This document shows positions 48,598 through 58,398 of a DNA stretch of 64,000 nucleotides, piece after piece. This DNA comes from Rhodanobacter sp. (GTDB taxonomy: Bacteria > Pseudomonadota > Gammaproteobacteria > Xanthomonadales > Rhodanobacteraceae). Each line of letters starts with the position of its first letter. Position 1 is the stretch's first letter. The stretch is taken from assembly GCA_024711345.1 (NCBI GenBank), contig JANJTA010000019.1:42473-106472 (forward strand). The letters run 5' to 3'. Below the pieces are notes generated by a model. The model had not been told where the DNA came from, did no database searches, and saw only the letters and a list, made by a program, of their open reading frames with translations. The position numbers and the translations under genes are program-made.

Positions 48598-50787
48598 TCA
48601 GTCGGCGATCTTCGCCGGCTCGCGGGTTTCCGGCGTCGCCGCCGGGGTAATCGTCAGCACCGGGGTGGGCAGCGGCCGCGCGGCGCGCTCGCGCTTCTTG
48701 CGGCGCTCCACCAGCGGCGGGCACTTCTGGTCGTTGGCGTAGGTGACCTGGCAGTCCAGGCAGTAGTGGCATTCGTTGAAATTGATCTGGCCGATCGCGT
48801 TGATCGCCTTCACTTCGCATTCGTTGGCGCAGATCTGGCAGGGACGGCCGCATTCCTTGCGCCGGCGCAGCCACTCGAACAGGTGCCAGCGACCGGACAC
48901 CGCCAGACCGGCGCCCAGCGGACACACGTAGCGGCAGTAGAACTTGTTGTTGAACGCCGCCACCGCCACCAGCGCCAGTGCGTAGAGCACGTAGCCCCAG
49001 GAGCGGGCGAAGTGCAGCGTGATGGCGGTCTTGAACGGCTCGATCTCGGCGTAGTGCTCGGCCAGGTTGAGCGACTGCAGCGACATCCCGAACAGCACCA
49101 GCAGCACGATGTACTTGATCGCCCACAGCCGCTCGTGCAGGTACTGCGGCACCTCGAACTGCGGCACGTGCAGCCGGCGCGCCAGCTTGTTCACCAGCAC
49201 CTGCAGCGCGCCGAACGGGCACAGCCAGCCGCAGTAGATGCCACGCCCGAGCAGCAGCAACGTGGCGGCCACGAACACCCACAGGATGAACACCAGCGGA
49301 TCCATCAGGAAGGTGGACCAGTGGAAGCCGTGCAGCACCGCCTGGATGAAGGTGAGGATGTTCACCACCGACAGCTGCGCCAGCCCGTACCAGCCGATGA
49401 ACACCAGCGTGTAGATCAGGAAGCCCACGCGCAGGCGTTCGAGCAGGTGCGGGCGCGTCACGATCCAGTCCTGGAACATCAGGATCAGGGTGAGCACGGT
49501 GAGCCCCGCCACCAGCAGCGCGATGTCGACGCGCCGCCCGTGCCACACCTTCTGCCACAGCGGCGCGTCGGCCGGCAGTGCGTCGGCGTCCGCCGCGGCC
49601 GCCGCTTCCGGGCGCGTGGTGTAGGCCGGCGGCATGCGGTAGTCGCGGGTGAAGGTGTGGTAGATGCTCTGCAGCGGGCCGACCTGGCGATTCACCAGCA
49701 GCTGCAGCGTCCACGGCCGGGTGGCGTCGAAGCCGCTGCCGCCGCCACGCACGATGAAGATCGCCTGCTCGGCGAACGCCGGCTTGCCGCGCAGCGGGGT
49801 GTCGTTCAACGGCACCAGGTCGGTGTCCTTGAACAGCGCCAGCTTGCCGTCCTGCAGCAGGTGCACGCGGTCGAAGATGCCGCCGCGCACGTAGCCCACG
49901 CCCTTGAACGAGTAGATGCCGTTGGCCATCACCGCGATCGCCGAGTCGCCGGGCTTGAGCAGCTTCATCAGGTCGGCGTGCGCGGCGGCGCCGAGCAGGT
50001 TGCGGCCCACCGTCGGCGGGGTGACGTCGGCGAAGTACAGATCGATGAAGCTGTCCGCGCCGTGGCCGGGCGCCGGCGCGGTAGGGTCGTCGACCAGGCC
50101 GCTCTCCGGCTGGCCCTTGAAGGCGTCGATCACCTCCTGCCGGGTCAGCTGCAGGTGGCCGATCGCGCCGTTGCCGGTCAGCGCCTGCCAGTCGGCCGGC
50201 ACGAAGTAGTCGGCGCGCACCTGCGCGGCGGCCGCGTCGGTGTCGACGACGCCGGCGATCAGCTTGCGCGAGGCGGCCACCTTCAGCGCCGAGTTCATGA
50301 TGGTCTCGTTGGCCACCATCGAGGTCACCGTGGCGCTGCTGATCGCGTCGATGCGCACGCTGCCGCTGCCGCCGCCGCCGACCACGATCCGGTCGTCCAC
50401 GCGGTGACCGATGTAGCGAGCCACGAAGTCGTACAGCTTCTGTACCGGGATGCCGACCAGGAGGATCGGCTCGTGCTGCTCCAGCACGCGGACGTCGCGG
50501 ATGCTGCCGTCAGTGCCGATCGACACCAGCATGTTGATCGGCGCGCCGGAGTAGGCCGGCACCGGCGCCACCATCGCCGTCTCGAACACGTAACCGATCA
50601 CCTGGTCGCCGTGGTACACGGCCGCGGCGGGCGGATTGCCCTCGACGTCGCCGAAGCGGTCGGCCTGCGGGAACACCTGGTGCAGCGGCGGATACTTCGC
50701 GTCGATGCCGGCCAGCGCCGCGGAGGCGGGCAGCAGCAACGCCAGCGCGAGCAGCAGCCGGGCGATGAGTGGGCGTGCGTCGCGCAT
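48598..50787 (-). CDS. nosR: NosR regulatory/electron-transfer flavoprotein
   Basis: FMN-binding domain, IYCGWLCPFGALQVLVNKLAR, FNECHYCLDCQVTYANDQKCPPL. Confidence 0.95.
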   Translation of the reverse strand: MRDARPLIARLLLALALLLPASAALAGIDAKYPPLHQVFPQADRFGDVEGNPPAAAVYHGDQVIGYVFETAMVAPVPAYSGAPINMLVSIGTDGSIRDVRVLEQHEPILLVGIPVQKLYDFVARYIGHRVDDRIVVGGGGSGSVRIDAISSATVTSMVANETIMNSALKVAASRKLIAGVVDTDAAAAQVRADYFVPADWQALTGNGAIGHLQLTRQEVIDAFKGQPESGLVDDPTAPAPGHGADSFIDLYFADVTPPTVGRNLLGAAAHADLMKLLKPGDSAIAVMANGIYSFKGVGYVRGGIFDRVHLLQDGKLALFKDTDLVPLNDTPLRGKPAFAEQAIFIVRGGGSGFDATRPWTLQLLVNRQVGPLQSIYHTFTRDYRMPPAYTTRPEAAAAADADALPADAPLWQKVWHGRRVDIALLVAGLTVLTLILMFQDWIVTRPHLLERLRVGFLIYTLVFIGWYGLAQLSVVNILTFIQAVLHGFHWSTFLMDPLVFILWVFVAATLLLLGRGIYCGWLCPFGALQVLVNKLARRLHVPQFEVPQYLHERLWAIKYIVLLVLFGMSLQSLNLAEHYAEIEPFKTAITLHFARSWGYVLYALALVAVAAFNNKFYCRYVCPLGAGLAVSGRWHLFEWLRRRKECGRPCQICANECEVKAINAIGQINFNECHYCLDCQVTYANDQKCPPLVERRKKRERAARPLPTPVLTITPAATPETREPAKIAD

Positions 50788-51863
50788 CAGGCCAGCTCCG
50801 CCGTGCCGGCGACCAGCGGCAGGTCGCGCGAACGCCAGCGTTGCTCGCCGGTACGCGAGAACGCCAGCCACTGGTGGTCGCGCGCCGCCATCAGCGCGGA
50901 CAGCTGCGGCCGCTCCAGCGAAAACGCCGCCGTGCTCATGCCGTCGGCCAGCACCGAACGTTGCGCCATCACGGTCACGCTGGAATAGCTTTGCGGCGAC
51001 CAGCCGGTGCGCGGGTTGACGATGTGGAACAGCCGCCGGTCGGCGGAGAAGAACACGCGGTAGTTGCCCGAGGTCGAGAGCGCCGCGTTGCGCAGCTGCA
51101 GCACCGCCGCCACCCGGCTCACGTCGCGCGGGTCGACGATGCCGACGTTCCAGTGCCGCGCCGGGTCGTTGCCGCAGATCGCGTGGATGTCGCCACCGGC
51201 GTCGATCAGGCCGTACTCGATGCCGGCGCCGCGCAGCGCCGCGATGCCCTGGTCGACCACGTGGCCCTTGGCGATGCCGTCCAGGGTGATCGCCATGCCG
51301 GGGCGCAGCAGCCGCGCGCCGCGCGCGTCCAGCACGAGGTCGCGGTAGCCGACCAGCGTGTCGCGACCTTCGGCCAGGTGCTGCTCGTGCGCGTCGGTGC
51401 GGCTCGCGCCGCGCAGCGTTTCGAGGTAGCGCAGCACCGGCAACACGGTGACGTCGAACGCGCCGCCGGTCAGCGCCGACAGCGCCAACGCCTCGCGCAG
51501 CACCGCGTGCAGGTTCGCCGGCACCAGCGCCAGCCGGCCGTCGCGGTTCAGCCGCGACAGCGGGCTGGCGGGTTCGAAGCGGGTCAGCTCGGCCGCCGTC
51601 GTCGCCATCCGTGCGAACGCCGTCTCGATCGCCTCACCCGCCGCCTGCACGTCGTCAGACAGGCAGGTCACCGAAACGGAGGTCTGCATCAGCGTGCGCT
51701 CGCGGCGCAGCTGCCACAGGTTCTGCTTGCGCTTGAGCACCGCCCAGCCGCCGCCGGCGAGCAGGCCGCCGGTGATGGCGAGTTGGCCGGCCTGCCTGAG
51801 CAGGCGCCGCCGCGCGGGCGAGCGCAGGTCGTCGGAGTCGCTGGAATCGGTGGAGCGGCGCAT
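50787..51863 (-). CDS. apbE: ApbE-family FAD:protein FMN transferase (NosX-like)
   Basis: DGIAKGHVVDQGIAALRGAGIEYGLIDAGGDIHAICG; Tat-like ARRRLLRQAGQLA; ATGA overlap with nosR. Confidence 0.9.
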   Translation of the reverse strand: MRRSTDSSDSDDLRSPARRRLLRQAGQLAITGGLLAGGGWAVLKRKQNLWQLRRERTLMQTSVSVTCLSDDVQAAGEAIETAFARMATTAAELTRFEPASPLSRLNRDGRLALVPANLHAVLREALALSALTGGAFDVTVLPVLRYLETLRGASRTDAHEQHLAEGRDTLVGYRDLVLDARGARLLRPGMAITLDGIAKGHVVDQGIAALRGAGIEYGLIDAGGDIHAICGNDPARHWNVGIVDPRDVSRVAAVLQLRNAALSTSGNYRVFFSADRRLFHIVNPRTGWSPQSYSSVTVMAQRSVLADGMSTAAFSLERPQLSALMAARDHQWLAFSRTGEQRWRSRDLPLVAGTAELA

Positions 51864-51912
51864 GGGATGGCTCCCGTGGCGATGGGTGGGTGGCGTGATG
51901 CGGTGCGAGGGT

Positions 51913-52107
51913 TCAGGCCGCACTGGCGGCCATGCGTGACGGAGGGTGCGCGGCATGCCCGCGCGTGGTCTCCTGCGCGCCGAAGCGGCGCGGCAAGGTC
52001 GTGTCCGGATGAGTGTGGTCGACGCTGGCGGCGTGCGGGCTCGGCCATGCCCGCCCGGCAGCCCGGGACGGGCATGTGCCGACGATGACGGTGTCGCAGC
52101 TGACCAT
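51913..52107 (-). CDS. Possible short ORF in the nos operon leader
   Basis: MVSCDTVIVGTCPSRAAGRAWPSPHAAS...MAASAA; ORF only, no family recognised. Confidence 0.25.
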   Translation of the reverse strand: MVSCDTVIVGTCPSRAAGRAWPSPHAASVDHTHPDTTLPRRFGAQETTRGHAAHPPSRMAASAA

Positions 52108-52163
52108 GGGGGAATCCGCCCTGTGAACGGTGCGGATCATGCACGTGCATGGGCACGGCGATT

Positions 52164-52177
52164 TTGATTTCGATCAG
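52164..52177. promoter_or_regulatory. FNR-type box TTGATttcgATCAG upstream of the nos operon
   Basis: One mismatch to TTGAY-N4-RTCAA, between penicillin acylase and the apbE-nos operon. Confidence 0.65.
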
Positions 52178-52238
52178 CTACACCCGGATGGCCCGTGCGG
52201 TCGAATGCCACATGGGCCGATCGACGCCGGGCGGCGCG

Positions 52239-54665
52239 TCAGCGTGCGGCGGGCTGCAGCAGCAGCGTGTGTTGCGTCGGCCCGGGCAGCAGCGGCGTCG
52301 GCCGGCCTTCGACCCAGTCCTCGTGTCCTGCGCCGAAGTACGGCGACAGCGGGTGGTCGCTCTGGCCGCCGGGCATGTTGAGGATGCCGCGGGCCTCCTG
52401 GCCGGGCGCCACCGCCAGGTGTTCGGAGGCGCCGAAGCCGGGCGCGGCGACGTGCGGCATGTTGTTGTCGCCGGGGATCGGCTGCTCGGGCATGTCGATG
52501 AAGCGGCCCAGCCACGACGGCAGCGCGGCGGACAACGGGTGGCGGATGCCGGCACGGTTGCGTTCACCCCAGCTGCGTGCGGCGAGGCCGCCGGGTTGCC
52601 GGCCGAGCTCGTCCGCCACCTGCTTCGCCGCGTCGACGAGCAGGGCGTGCCAGTCCGGATACTTCGGATCGAGCCATGCCATCGGCTGCCGGTGGACCAG
52701 CGCCCATACCGCCGCCTCGGCGCTGTTCTCGCCCGGCCAGCTGAAATCCGCGTAGCGCTGCTGCACCCGTGCCGCGAACGGGGCCAGCACCGCTTTGCCG
52801 ACCTGGTCGCGGAAGGCGCGCACCAGCCGGTAGTCGACGCTGTCGACTGCGGCGCGGCCGCCCCAGGTGGCGGTGAGCCGGCGCAACGCCTGCAGTGCGG
52901 GATCGCGGTTGTCGGCCAGGGTGTCCTGCAGCAGGCGCTGCCAGCGGGTGAGGAACAGCGCACGGTCGTCCAACTGGATGTCGAGCAGGGCGCCGGGGGT
53001 GAAGCTGGCGCGGGCCCGCAGGTCGTCGCGGATCTGCTGGGCCCGGGCGCCGAGGTCGTGGCCACCGTTGCCGAGCAGGGCCAGCGCGTCGCCATCGACG
53101 GTACGGTTGTTCGCCGTCCACAGGCGGCCGTCGGCGGGGTTCTCGATGCGCGGGTACTGCGCGGGCGCGGCCCAGCCCTGCCAGCCGCTGCCGGGCGTCG
53201 ACCAGTCCGACGGCAGCCGCGGGTCGATGCCGGCGCGCAGCGGGATGCTGTTGCCGGCAATGGTCCAGCCGATGTGGCCGGCGCGGTCGGCGACCAGCAG
53301 GTTCTGCGGCGGGATGCCGAGCCGCGGCGCCAGGTCGAGTGCCGCAGCCACGTCGGGCGCGCGCTCCAGTTGCAGCAGGTCGAGGTTGTAGCCGTGCGCG
53401 CGGCCGCCGATCCAGGCCAACGCCAGCGGCGTGCCGTCGGTGTCGGCGGCCATGATCGGACCCCAGCGGGTGTCCTCGACCTTGAGCACGGCGTCGGGCT
53501 GGCCCTTGATCCGGATGTGCTCCTGATGGGTCTCGATGCTGGCCCAGCCGTCCGCCACCTGGTAGCGGGAAGCGTCGGCCGGATCGCGCCGCACGCGCAC
53601 CCAGTCCTGCCAGTCGCCGTAGCTGTTGGTGAAGCCCCAGGCGATCTGGCCGTTGGAGCCGACGATGATCGCCGGCGTGCCGGGCAGGCTGACGCCGTTG
53701 ATGTCGCGCCGGCCGCCCGGCGCGCTGGCGTCGGGGTAGCGCAGGCGGGTGCGGAACCAGATGTTCGGCACGCGCAGGCCCAGGTGCATGTCGTTCGCCA
53801 GCAGCGCGGCGCCGTTGCCGGAGAGCCTGCCGGCCACGGCGAAGTTGTTGCTGCCGGGGCGCGGCGCGTCCAGTGCCGGCGCCAGTGCGGCCGCCAGCGC
53901 GGTGGAGGCGGTATCCGGTGCGCGCTGGCGCAAGTCGAATGTGCCGGCGGCGGGAATCACCGGTGCGCGCGACAGGCGGCCGCTCAACGGCGCTTCCCAG
54001 TCGGGGTCAGGCGCCAGCAGGAAGTCCACCACCGGGCCGGGCAGCACCGCGCGCATCTGCGCGATGCGCCGTTCGCGCTCGTTGCGGCCGCCGCCATTCA
54101 GGTCCAGGTACATCGCGGCGATCACCAGCAGGCTGTCTTCCGTGCGCCACGGTTGCGGCCGGCTGCCCAGCAGCAGGTATTCCCACGGCGACACGCGCAG
54201 GTCGGCGAGGCCGGCGTTGACGCCGTCGCGGTAGCGCTCGAGCTGGCGCTGCTCGGCGGGCGGCAACTGCGCATAGGCGGCTGCGGCCACGGCGCGCAGG
54301 CGATGGCGGCGATGGTCCAGGTCGGCCTTCAGCGCGGCCGGCCCGACCAGCGCGGACAACTCGCCGGCGCTCGCGCGGCGCATCAGGTCCATCGCGAAGA
54401 AGCGCTCCTGCGCATGCGCGTAACCCAGCGCATAGCTGATGTCGGTGCGGTTCGCGCCCTCGATGGTGACCGTGCCCAGCGCGTCGCGGCCAATGCTGAC
54501 CGGCGCCGCCAGGCCGGCGACCGGGCGCGTGCCGTCGAGTCGCGCGCGGCTGCCGGCGAGCAGCCACCACAACACCACGAAGGCAACCGCCAGCAGCGCC
54601 AGCAAGGCCAGCGACAGGGCACGCAGGACGCGCCAGCGGGATTTCCTCGTCGAGGTTGCCGTCAT
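52239..54665 (-). CDS. Penicillin acylase family (Ntn hydrolase)
   Basis: SYALGYAHAQERFFAMDLMRRASAGELSAL; catalytic-Ser motif PGSNNFAVAG; GSNGQIAWGFTNSYGD. Confidence 0.93.
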   Translation of the reverse strand: MTATSTRKSRWRVLRALSLALLALLAVAFVVLWWLLAGSRARLDGTRPVAGLAAPVSIGRDALGTVTIEGANRTDISYALGYAHAQERFFAMDLMRRASAGELSALVGPAALKADLDHRRHRLRAVAAAAYAQLPPAEQRQLERYRDGVNAGLADLRVSPWEYLLLGSRPQPWRTEDSLLVIAAMYLDLNGGGRNERERRIAQMRAVLPGPVVDFLLAPDPDWEAPLSGRLSRAPVIPAAGTFDLRQRAPDTASTALAAALAPALDAPRPGSNNFAVAGRLSGNGAALLANDMHLGLRVPNIWFRTRLRYPDASAPGGRRDINGVSLPGTPAIIVGSNGQIAWGFTNSYGDWQDWVRVRRDPADASRYQVADGWASIETHQEHIRIKGQPDAVLKVEDTRWGPIMAADTDGTPLALAWIGGRAHGYNLDLLQLERAPDVAAALDLAPRLGIPPQNLLVADRAGHIGWTIAGNSIPLRAGIDPRLPSDWSTPGSGWQGWAAPAQYPRIENPADGRLWTANNRTVDGDALALLGNGGHDLGARAQQIRDDLRARASFTPGALLDIQLDDRALFLTRWQRLLQDTLADNRDPALQALRRLTATWGGRAAVDSVDYRLVRAFRDQVGKAVLAPFAARVQQRYADFSWPGENSAEAAVWALVHRQPMAWLDPKYPDWHALLVDAAKQVADELGRQPGGLAARSWGERNRAGIRHPLSAALPSWLGRFIDMPEQPIPGDNNMPHVAAPGFGASEHLAVAPGQEARGILNMPGGQSDHPLSPYFGAGHEDWVEGRPTPLLPGPTQHTLLLQPAAR

Positions 54666-55480
54666 GGCTTGGCGAACACCGCGAAGATGCCTGCGTACGG
54701 CTTGACCATGAACGCCGGCGCGCCGGCATAGCCTTCGCCGTCGACGTACAGCTGCGAGATGCTGCCGTCCAGGTAAAGCGCGTCGCGGCAGCCCAGCTTG
54801 TCGCGGAACAGCCGTCCGAACGCGTGGAAGTTCACCGGCGTCTCGCTTACCGCGAACACCACTTCGGTGGGCGTGCGCGCGCACACGCCGCTGCGCCACT
54901 TCATGCTGGCGGAGTCGTCGACGAACTGCTCGTTGAGCTTGCCGTCGATCAGCAGCATCGGCCCGGACTGGGTCGCCCACTGCACGCTCTTGCCATCGGC
55001 CTTGAACGCGGCGCTGGTGCGCACCGCGGCATGGCCGTCCGGATACACCGCGAACACGCCGTTCGGCAGCAGCGAGAAATTGCCCGCGGCCGGGTTGCCA
55101 TGCGCCAGGTTCAGCGGCACCACCGTCTTGCCGTTCTCCACGTGCAGGCCCAGCGGCGCGAACTTGTGGTCGTAGATGCCCGCGTTGGCCGCGAACAGCA
55201 AGCGCCGGCCGTGGGCTGCGCCCCACTGGCGCAAGGCCTCGATGCTGCCGAACGGCTGGCCGCTGCCCGCCTCGCGCCAGTGCAGACTGAGCTGCTCGCG
55301 CTTCAGGTTGATGTGCACCACGCGGTAATTCTGCCCTTCGAACGCCAGCTCGCGGCTGTCCAGCGCCGACGAACCCGGGGCGCAGCCGGCCGTGCCGGCA
55401 AGCAGCAGGAACGCCAGCGCGTGCAGCAGCACGCGTGGCCGGAGCGGAAGCGGTCGGGACGGGAAAACGGAGGCGCGCAT
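54662..55480 (-). CDS. Phosphodiester glycosidase-like (NAGPA/YcdF) lipoprotein
   Basis: LFAANAGIYDHKFAPLGLHVENGK, GVFAVYPDG, ALYLDGSISQLYVDGEG; lipobox GTAGCAPG. Confidence 0.8.
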   Translation of the reverse strand: MRASVFPSRPLPLRPRVLLHALAFLLLAGTAGCAPGSSALDSRELAFEGQNYRVVHINLKREQLSLHWREAGSGQPFGSIEALRQWGAAHGRRLLFAANAGIYDHKFAPLGLHVENGKTVVPLNLAHGNPAAGNFSLLPNGVFAVYPDGHAAVRTSAAFKADGKSVQWATQSGPMLLIDGKLNEQFVDDSASMKWRSGVCARTPTEVVFAVSETPVNFHAFGRLFRDKLGCRDALYLDGSISQLYVDGEGYAGAPAFMVKPYAGIFAVFAKP

Positions 55481-55576
55481 CCGTCGATGGTCGCCGCCCG
55501 GCCGTGCCGGTGCAAGCCCGTCCCTGCGTCGCGCGGCGGCTGTCGTTAAACTGGTCTCTTTTCGCGGTGCCCGCCC

Positions 55577-56065
55577 ATGCCCTATACCCCGATAGTGGCG
55601 ACGCTCGGTTACGTGCTGTCGCCCGACCGCGGCAACGTGCTGATGATCCATCGCAACGCCCGCCCGGACGACCTGCACCTGGGCAAGTACAACGGCCTGG
55701 GCGGCAAGATGGAGCCGGGCGAGGACATTGCCGCGTGCATGCGCCGGGAGATCCGCGAAGAGGCCGGCATCGAGTGCACCTCAATGCAGCTGCGCGGCAC
55801 CCTGAACTGGCCGGGTTTCGGCAAGCAGGGCGAGGACTGGCTCGGCTTCATCTTCCTGATCGACGGCTTCAGCGGCGAGCCGCACCAGGGCAACCACGAG
55901 GGCACGCTGGAATGGGTGCCGCGCGCGCGCCTGCTGGAGCTGCCGATGTGGGAGGGCGATCGCCACTTCCTGCCGCTGGTGTTCGACGCCGACCCGCGCC
56001 CGTTCCACGGCGTGATGCCGTATCAGGGCGGCCGCATGCAGTCGTGGTCGTTCAGCCGGTTGTGA
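55577..56065 (+). CDS. NUDIX hydrolase (MutT/8-oxo-dGTPase-like)
   Basis: GLGGKMEPGEDIAACMRREIREEAGIE Nudix box. Confidence 0.93.
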   Translation: MPYTPIVATLGYVLSPDRGNVLMIHRNARPDDLHLGKYNGLGGKMEPGEDIAACMRREIREEAGIECTSMQLRGTLNWPGFGKQGEDWLGFIFLIDGFSGEPHQGNHEGTLEWVPRARLLELPMWEGDRHFLPLVFDADPRPFHGVMPYQGGRMQSWSFSRL

Positions 56066-56092
56066 GCGCCGCGTCGGGTCTGTCGCCCGCGC

Positions 56093-56869
56093 TCACGCCA
56101 CGTCGGCGAGCCACGCCGGGCTGCCGAACTTGCCCAGGGCGAGCGCTTCGGCCTGGGCCAGTTCCTCGGCGCTGAGGTCGTCGTCGCTGAGGCCGTGCAG
56201 GCGGCGGAAGGTGGCGACCATGCGCTCGATCACCGCCTCGCGCGGCAGGCCGGTCTGGCTGCGCAGCGGGTCGACCCGCTTGGCCGCGCTGACGGTGCCC
56301 TTGTCGGAGAGTTTCTCGCGGCCGATGCGCAGCACGTCCAGCATCTTCGCCGCGTCGATGTCGTAGGCCATGGTGACGTGGTGCAGCACCGCGCCGCCGC
56401 GGTGCACCTGGGCGGCGCCGGCGATCTTGCCGCCTTCGGAGGTGATGTCGTTGAGCGGCTGGTACCACGCCTTGATGCCCAGTTCGCCGAGCGCTTCGAG
56501 CACCCACGCGTCGAAGAACGCATAGGCTTCCTGGAACGACAGCCCCTTGACCAGCGACTGCGGCGCGTAGATCGAGTAGGTGATGGTGTTGCCCGGCTCG
56601 ATGAACATCGCGCCGCCGCCAGAGACCCGGCGCACCACCTCGATGCCGTGGCGCTGCGCCGCCGCGCCGTCCACCTCGTTGCGCAACGACTGGAAGCGGC
56701 CGATCACCACCGCCGGCGCGGCCCATTCCCAGATGCGCAGCGTGGGCGCGCGGCGGCCGGCGCCGACCTCGTGGGTCAGCACGTCGTCCAGCGCCATGTG
56801 CAGGGTAGGCGATTGCGGCGCGGTGTGGATCAGCTGCCAGTCGTGGTCGCGCCAGTCGGTGCGCATCAT
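56093..56869 (-). CDS. lplA: Lipoate-protein ligase A catalytic domain protein
   Basis: VVIGRFQSLRNEVDGAAAQRHGIEVVRRVSGGGAMFIEPGNTITYSIY. Confidence 0.88.
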   Translation of the reverse strand: MMRTDWRDHDWQLIHTAPQSPTLHMALDDVLTHEVGAGRRAPTLRIWEWAAPAVVIGRFQSLRNEVDGAAAQRHGIEVVRRVSGGGAMFIEPGNTITYSIYAPQSLVKGLSFQEAYAFFDAWVLEALGELGIKAWYQPLNDITSEGGKIAGAAQVHRGGAVLHHVTMAYDIDAAKMLDVLRIGREKLSDKGTVSAAKRVDPLRSQTGLPREAVIERMVATFRRLHGLSDDDLSAEELAQAEALALGKFGSPAWLADVA

Positions 56870-57156
56870 GCGGCGGGTTCCTTGTGCAGGGCGCGGCGCA
56901 CCGCGACCGCGATCGCTTCCGGCGAAATGCCGTACATCATCACGTCGGTGGCGAGGGCATCGCGCACGCTGGCGGCGAGCGCGGCTTCGTCGGCATGTTC
57001 GCTCTGGCCTTCCAGCGCGCGGTTGATCGCCTCCAGCGCGCTGTCCGGCTCCAGGAAGAAGTCGCCGCTCAGCTGCACGTCGGCAAAGCGGCCGTCGCGA
57101 ACCTCCAGGTCGACCACCACCAGCTTGCCTCCGGGCATCTTGTATTCGCCGTGCAT
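56866..57156 (-). CDS. Lipoate-protein ligase accessory (C-terminal, LplB-like) domain protein
   Basis: EYKMPGGKLVVVDLEVRDGRFADVQLSGDFFLEPDSALEAINRALEGQ; ATGA overlap with the lplA-like gene. Confidence 0.8.
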   Translation of the reverse strand: MHGEYKMPGGKLVVVDLEVRDGRFADVQLSGDFFLEPDSALEAINRALEGQSEHADEAALAASVRDALATDVMMYGISPEAIAVAVRRALHKEPAA

Positions 57157-57171
57157 GGGCGCGTTCCGCGT

Positions 57172-57187
57172 ATCTGTCTGGACAGAT
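57172..57187. promoter_or_regulatory. Inverted repeat ATCTGTC-TG-GACAGAT upstream of the split lipoate ligase operon
   Basis: Perfect 7-bp arms, 15 bp upstream of the LplB-like ATG. Confidence 0.45.
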
Positions 57188-57510
57188 GCGCAGTTTGCCT
57201 CGTTGTCGGCACCAATGCCAAAGACGGCGACTTCAGCCCGTCGTCTTGGTGAGTTTCAGCGTATTTCCAGCCTAGTGCCCGGGCGATCGATTCCCGGGGA
57301 ACGCATTTGCGGTTCCGGTTCTGCGTGAGCAGCACGTTGCGGCCGTCCTGGGCGATCATCGCGCCGTGCTTGAAGCCGGGGCCCGGTGGACGTGCATGGC
57401 GGCAGTGCCTGTGTCTCCAACGGGCATGTCCAGGCCGCGCCTTGGGATCGGCTCAATCGGACGCCGGAAGAACCCGCTTCGTGAGTCGCGGTCCAGGGTT
57501 TGGACGTTGG

Positions 57511-58398
57511 CTACGACCCCGGCCACACCAGCGAGCGGTGAATCTGCGCGCCCGCCCAGGCACCGTCGCCCACTGCAAGCGAGACCGAGTGCGGGATCCT
57601 GGCGGCGTCACCGCAGGCGAACACGCCCGGCACGGTGGTCTCCTTCGTTTCGCCGGTCGATATCTGCAGGCCCATCGGCGTCTCGACCAGTTCACAACCG
57701 ACCTGTGCCGCGATCGGCGTCGAGGGCTCGTTCCGTGGCGCGGTAAACAGGCCGGCGAAGCTCATGCGTCGTCCGTCGGTGAGCACGGCATCAGCGTCTC
57801 CGTCGATCCGCTCGATTCGCGTCGTTTCGACCGTCACGCCGCGGCGGCTCAGTTCTTCCGCGGCAGCCTCGTCGAGTTCGAACGTGCCGTTGGGGAAGAA
57901 CGTGGTGCTTCCCCACTCCGACAGCAGCTGTGCCTGATGGATCGACATCGGGCCCGTCGCGACGACCCCGATGCAGCCCCGATCCAGTTCATAGCCGTGA
58001 CAATACGGACAGTGGAAGATGCTCTTGCCCCAGCGCTCGGCCACGCCGGGGATCCCGGGCAGCCGATCCGACACGCCGATCGCCAGCAGCAAACGCCTGG
58101 CTGAATACGTGGTGCCGCCACAGACCACCTGGAAGTCGTCCCTCGTGCCCGTTGCTTGCTCGGCCTCGCCATCCAGCCAGGTCAGCGTGGGATACGCGTG
58201 CAGTTGCTCGCGGGCAACGCCGGTCAGTACGGCGGGATCGACGCCGTCATGGCCCAGGAATCCGTGGGAATGGCTGGCGCTGCGATTGCGTCGCTTGCCG
58301 CCGTCGATGATGAGCACGCTGCGCCGCGCCCGCAGCAACTGCAGAGCCGCGGCCATGCCCGAGTAGCTGCCGCCGATGATGATCACGTCATGCTTCAT
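57511..58398 (-). CDS. Thioredoxin-reductase-like FAD-dependent oxidoreductase
   Basis: DVIIIGGSYSGMAAALQLLRARRSVLIIDGG; FHCPYCHGYE; GVFACGDAARIPHSVSLAVGDGAWAG. Confidence 0.88.
   Translation of the reverse strand: MKHDVIIIGGSYSGMAAALQLLRARRSVLIIDGGKRRNRSASHSHGFLGHDGVDPAVLTGVAREQLHAYPTLTWLDGEAEQATGTRDDFQVVCGGTTYSARRLLLAIGVSDRLPGIPGVAERWGKSIFHCPYCHGYELDRGCIGVVATGPMSIHQAQLLSEWGSTTFFPNGTFELDEAAAEELSRRGVTVETTRIERIDGDADAVLTDGRRMSFAGLFTAPRNEPSTPIAAQVGCELVETPMGLQISTGETKETTVPGVFACGDAARIPHSVSLAVGDGAWAGAQIHRSLVWPGS

Noticed and set aside
46220-48742. 840-aa plus-strand ORF
   Set aside because: Antisense to nosZ/nosD; no recognisable motifs, composition typical of shadow ORFs.
48502-50988. 828-aa plus-strand ORF
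   Set aside because: Antisense to nosR, whose FMN and Fe-S motifs are unambiguous.
52149-54731. 860-aa plus-strand ORF
   Set aside because: Antisense to the penicillin acylase gene; low-complexity shadow ORF.
57069-57359. ORF MIAQDGRNVLLTQNRNRKCVPRESIARALGWKYAETHQDD...
   Set aside because: Overlaps the LplB-like gene and its operator-like repeat; no family recognised, probably chance.
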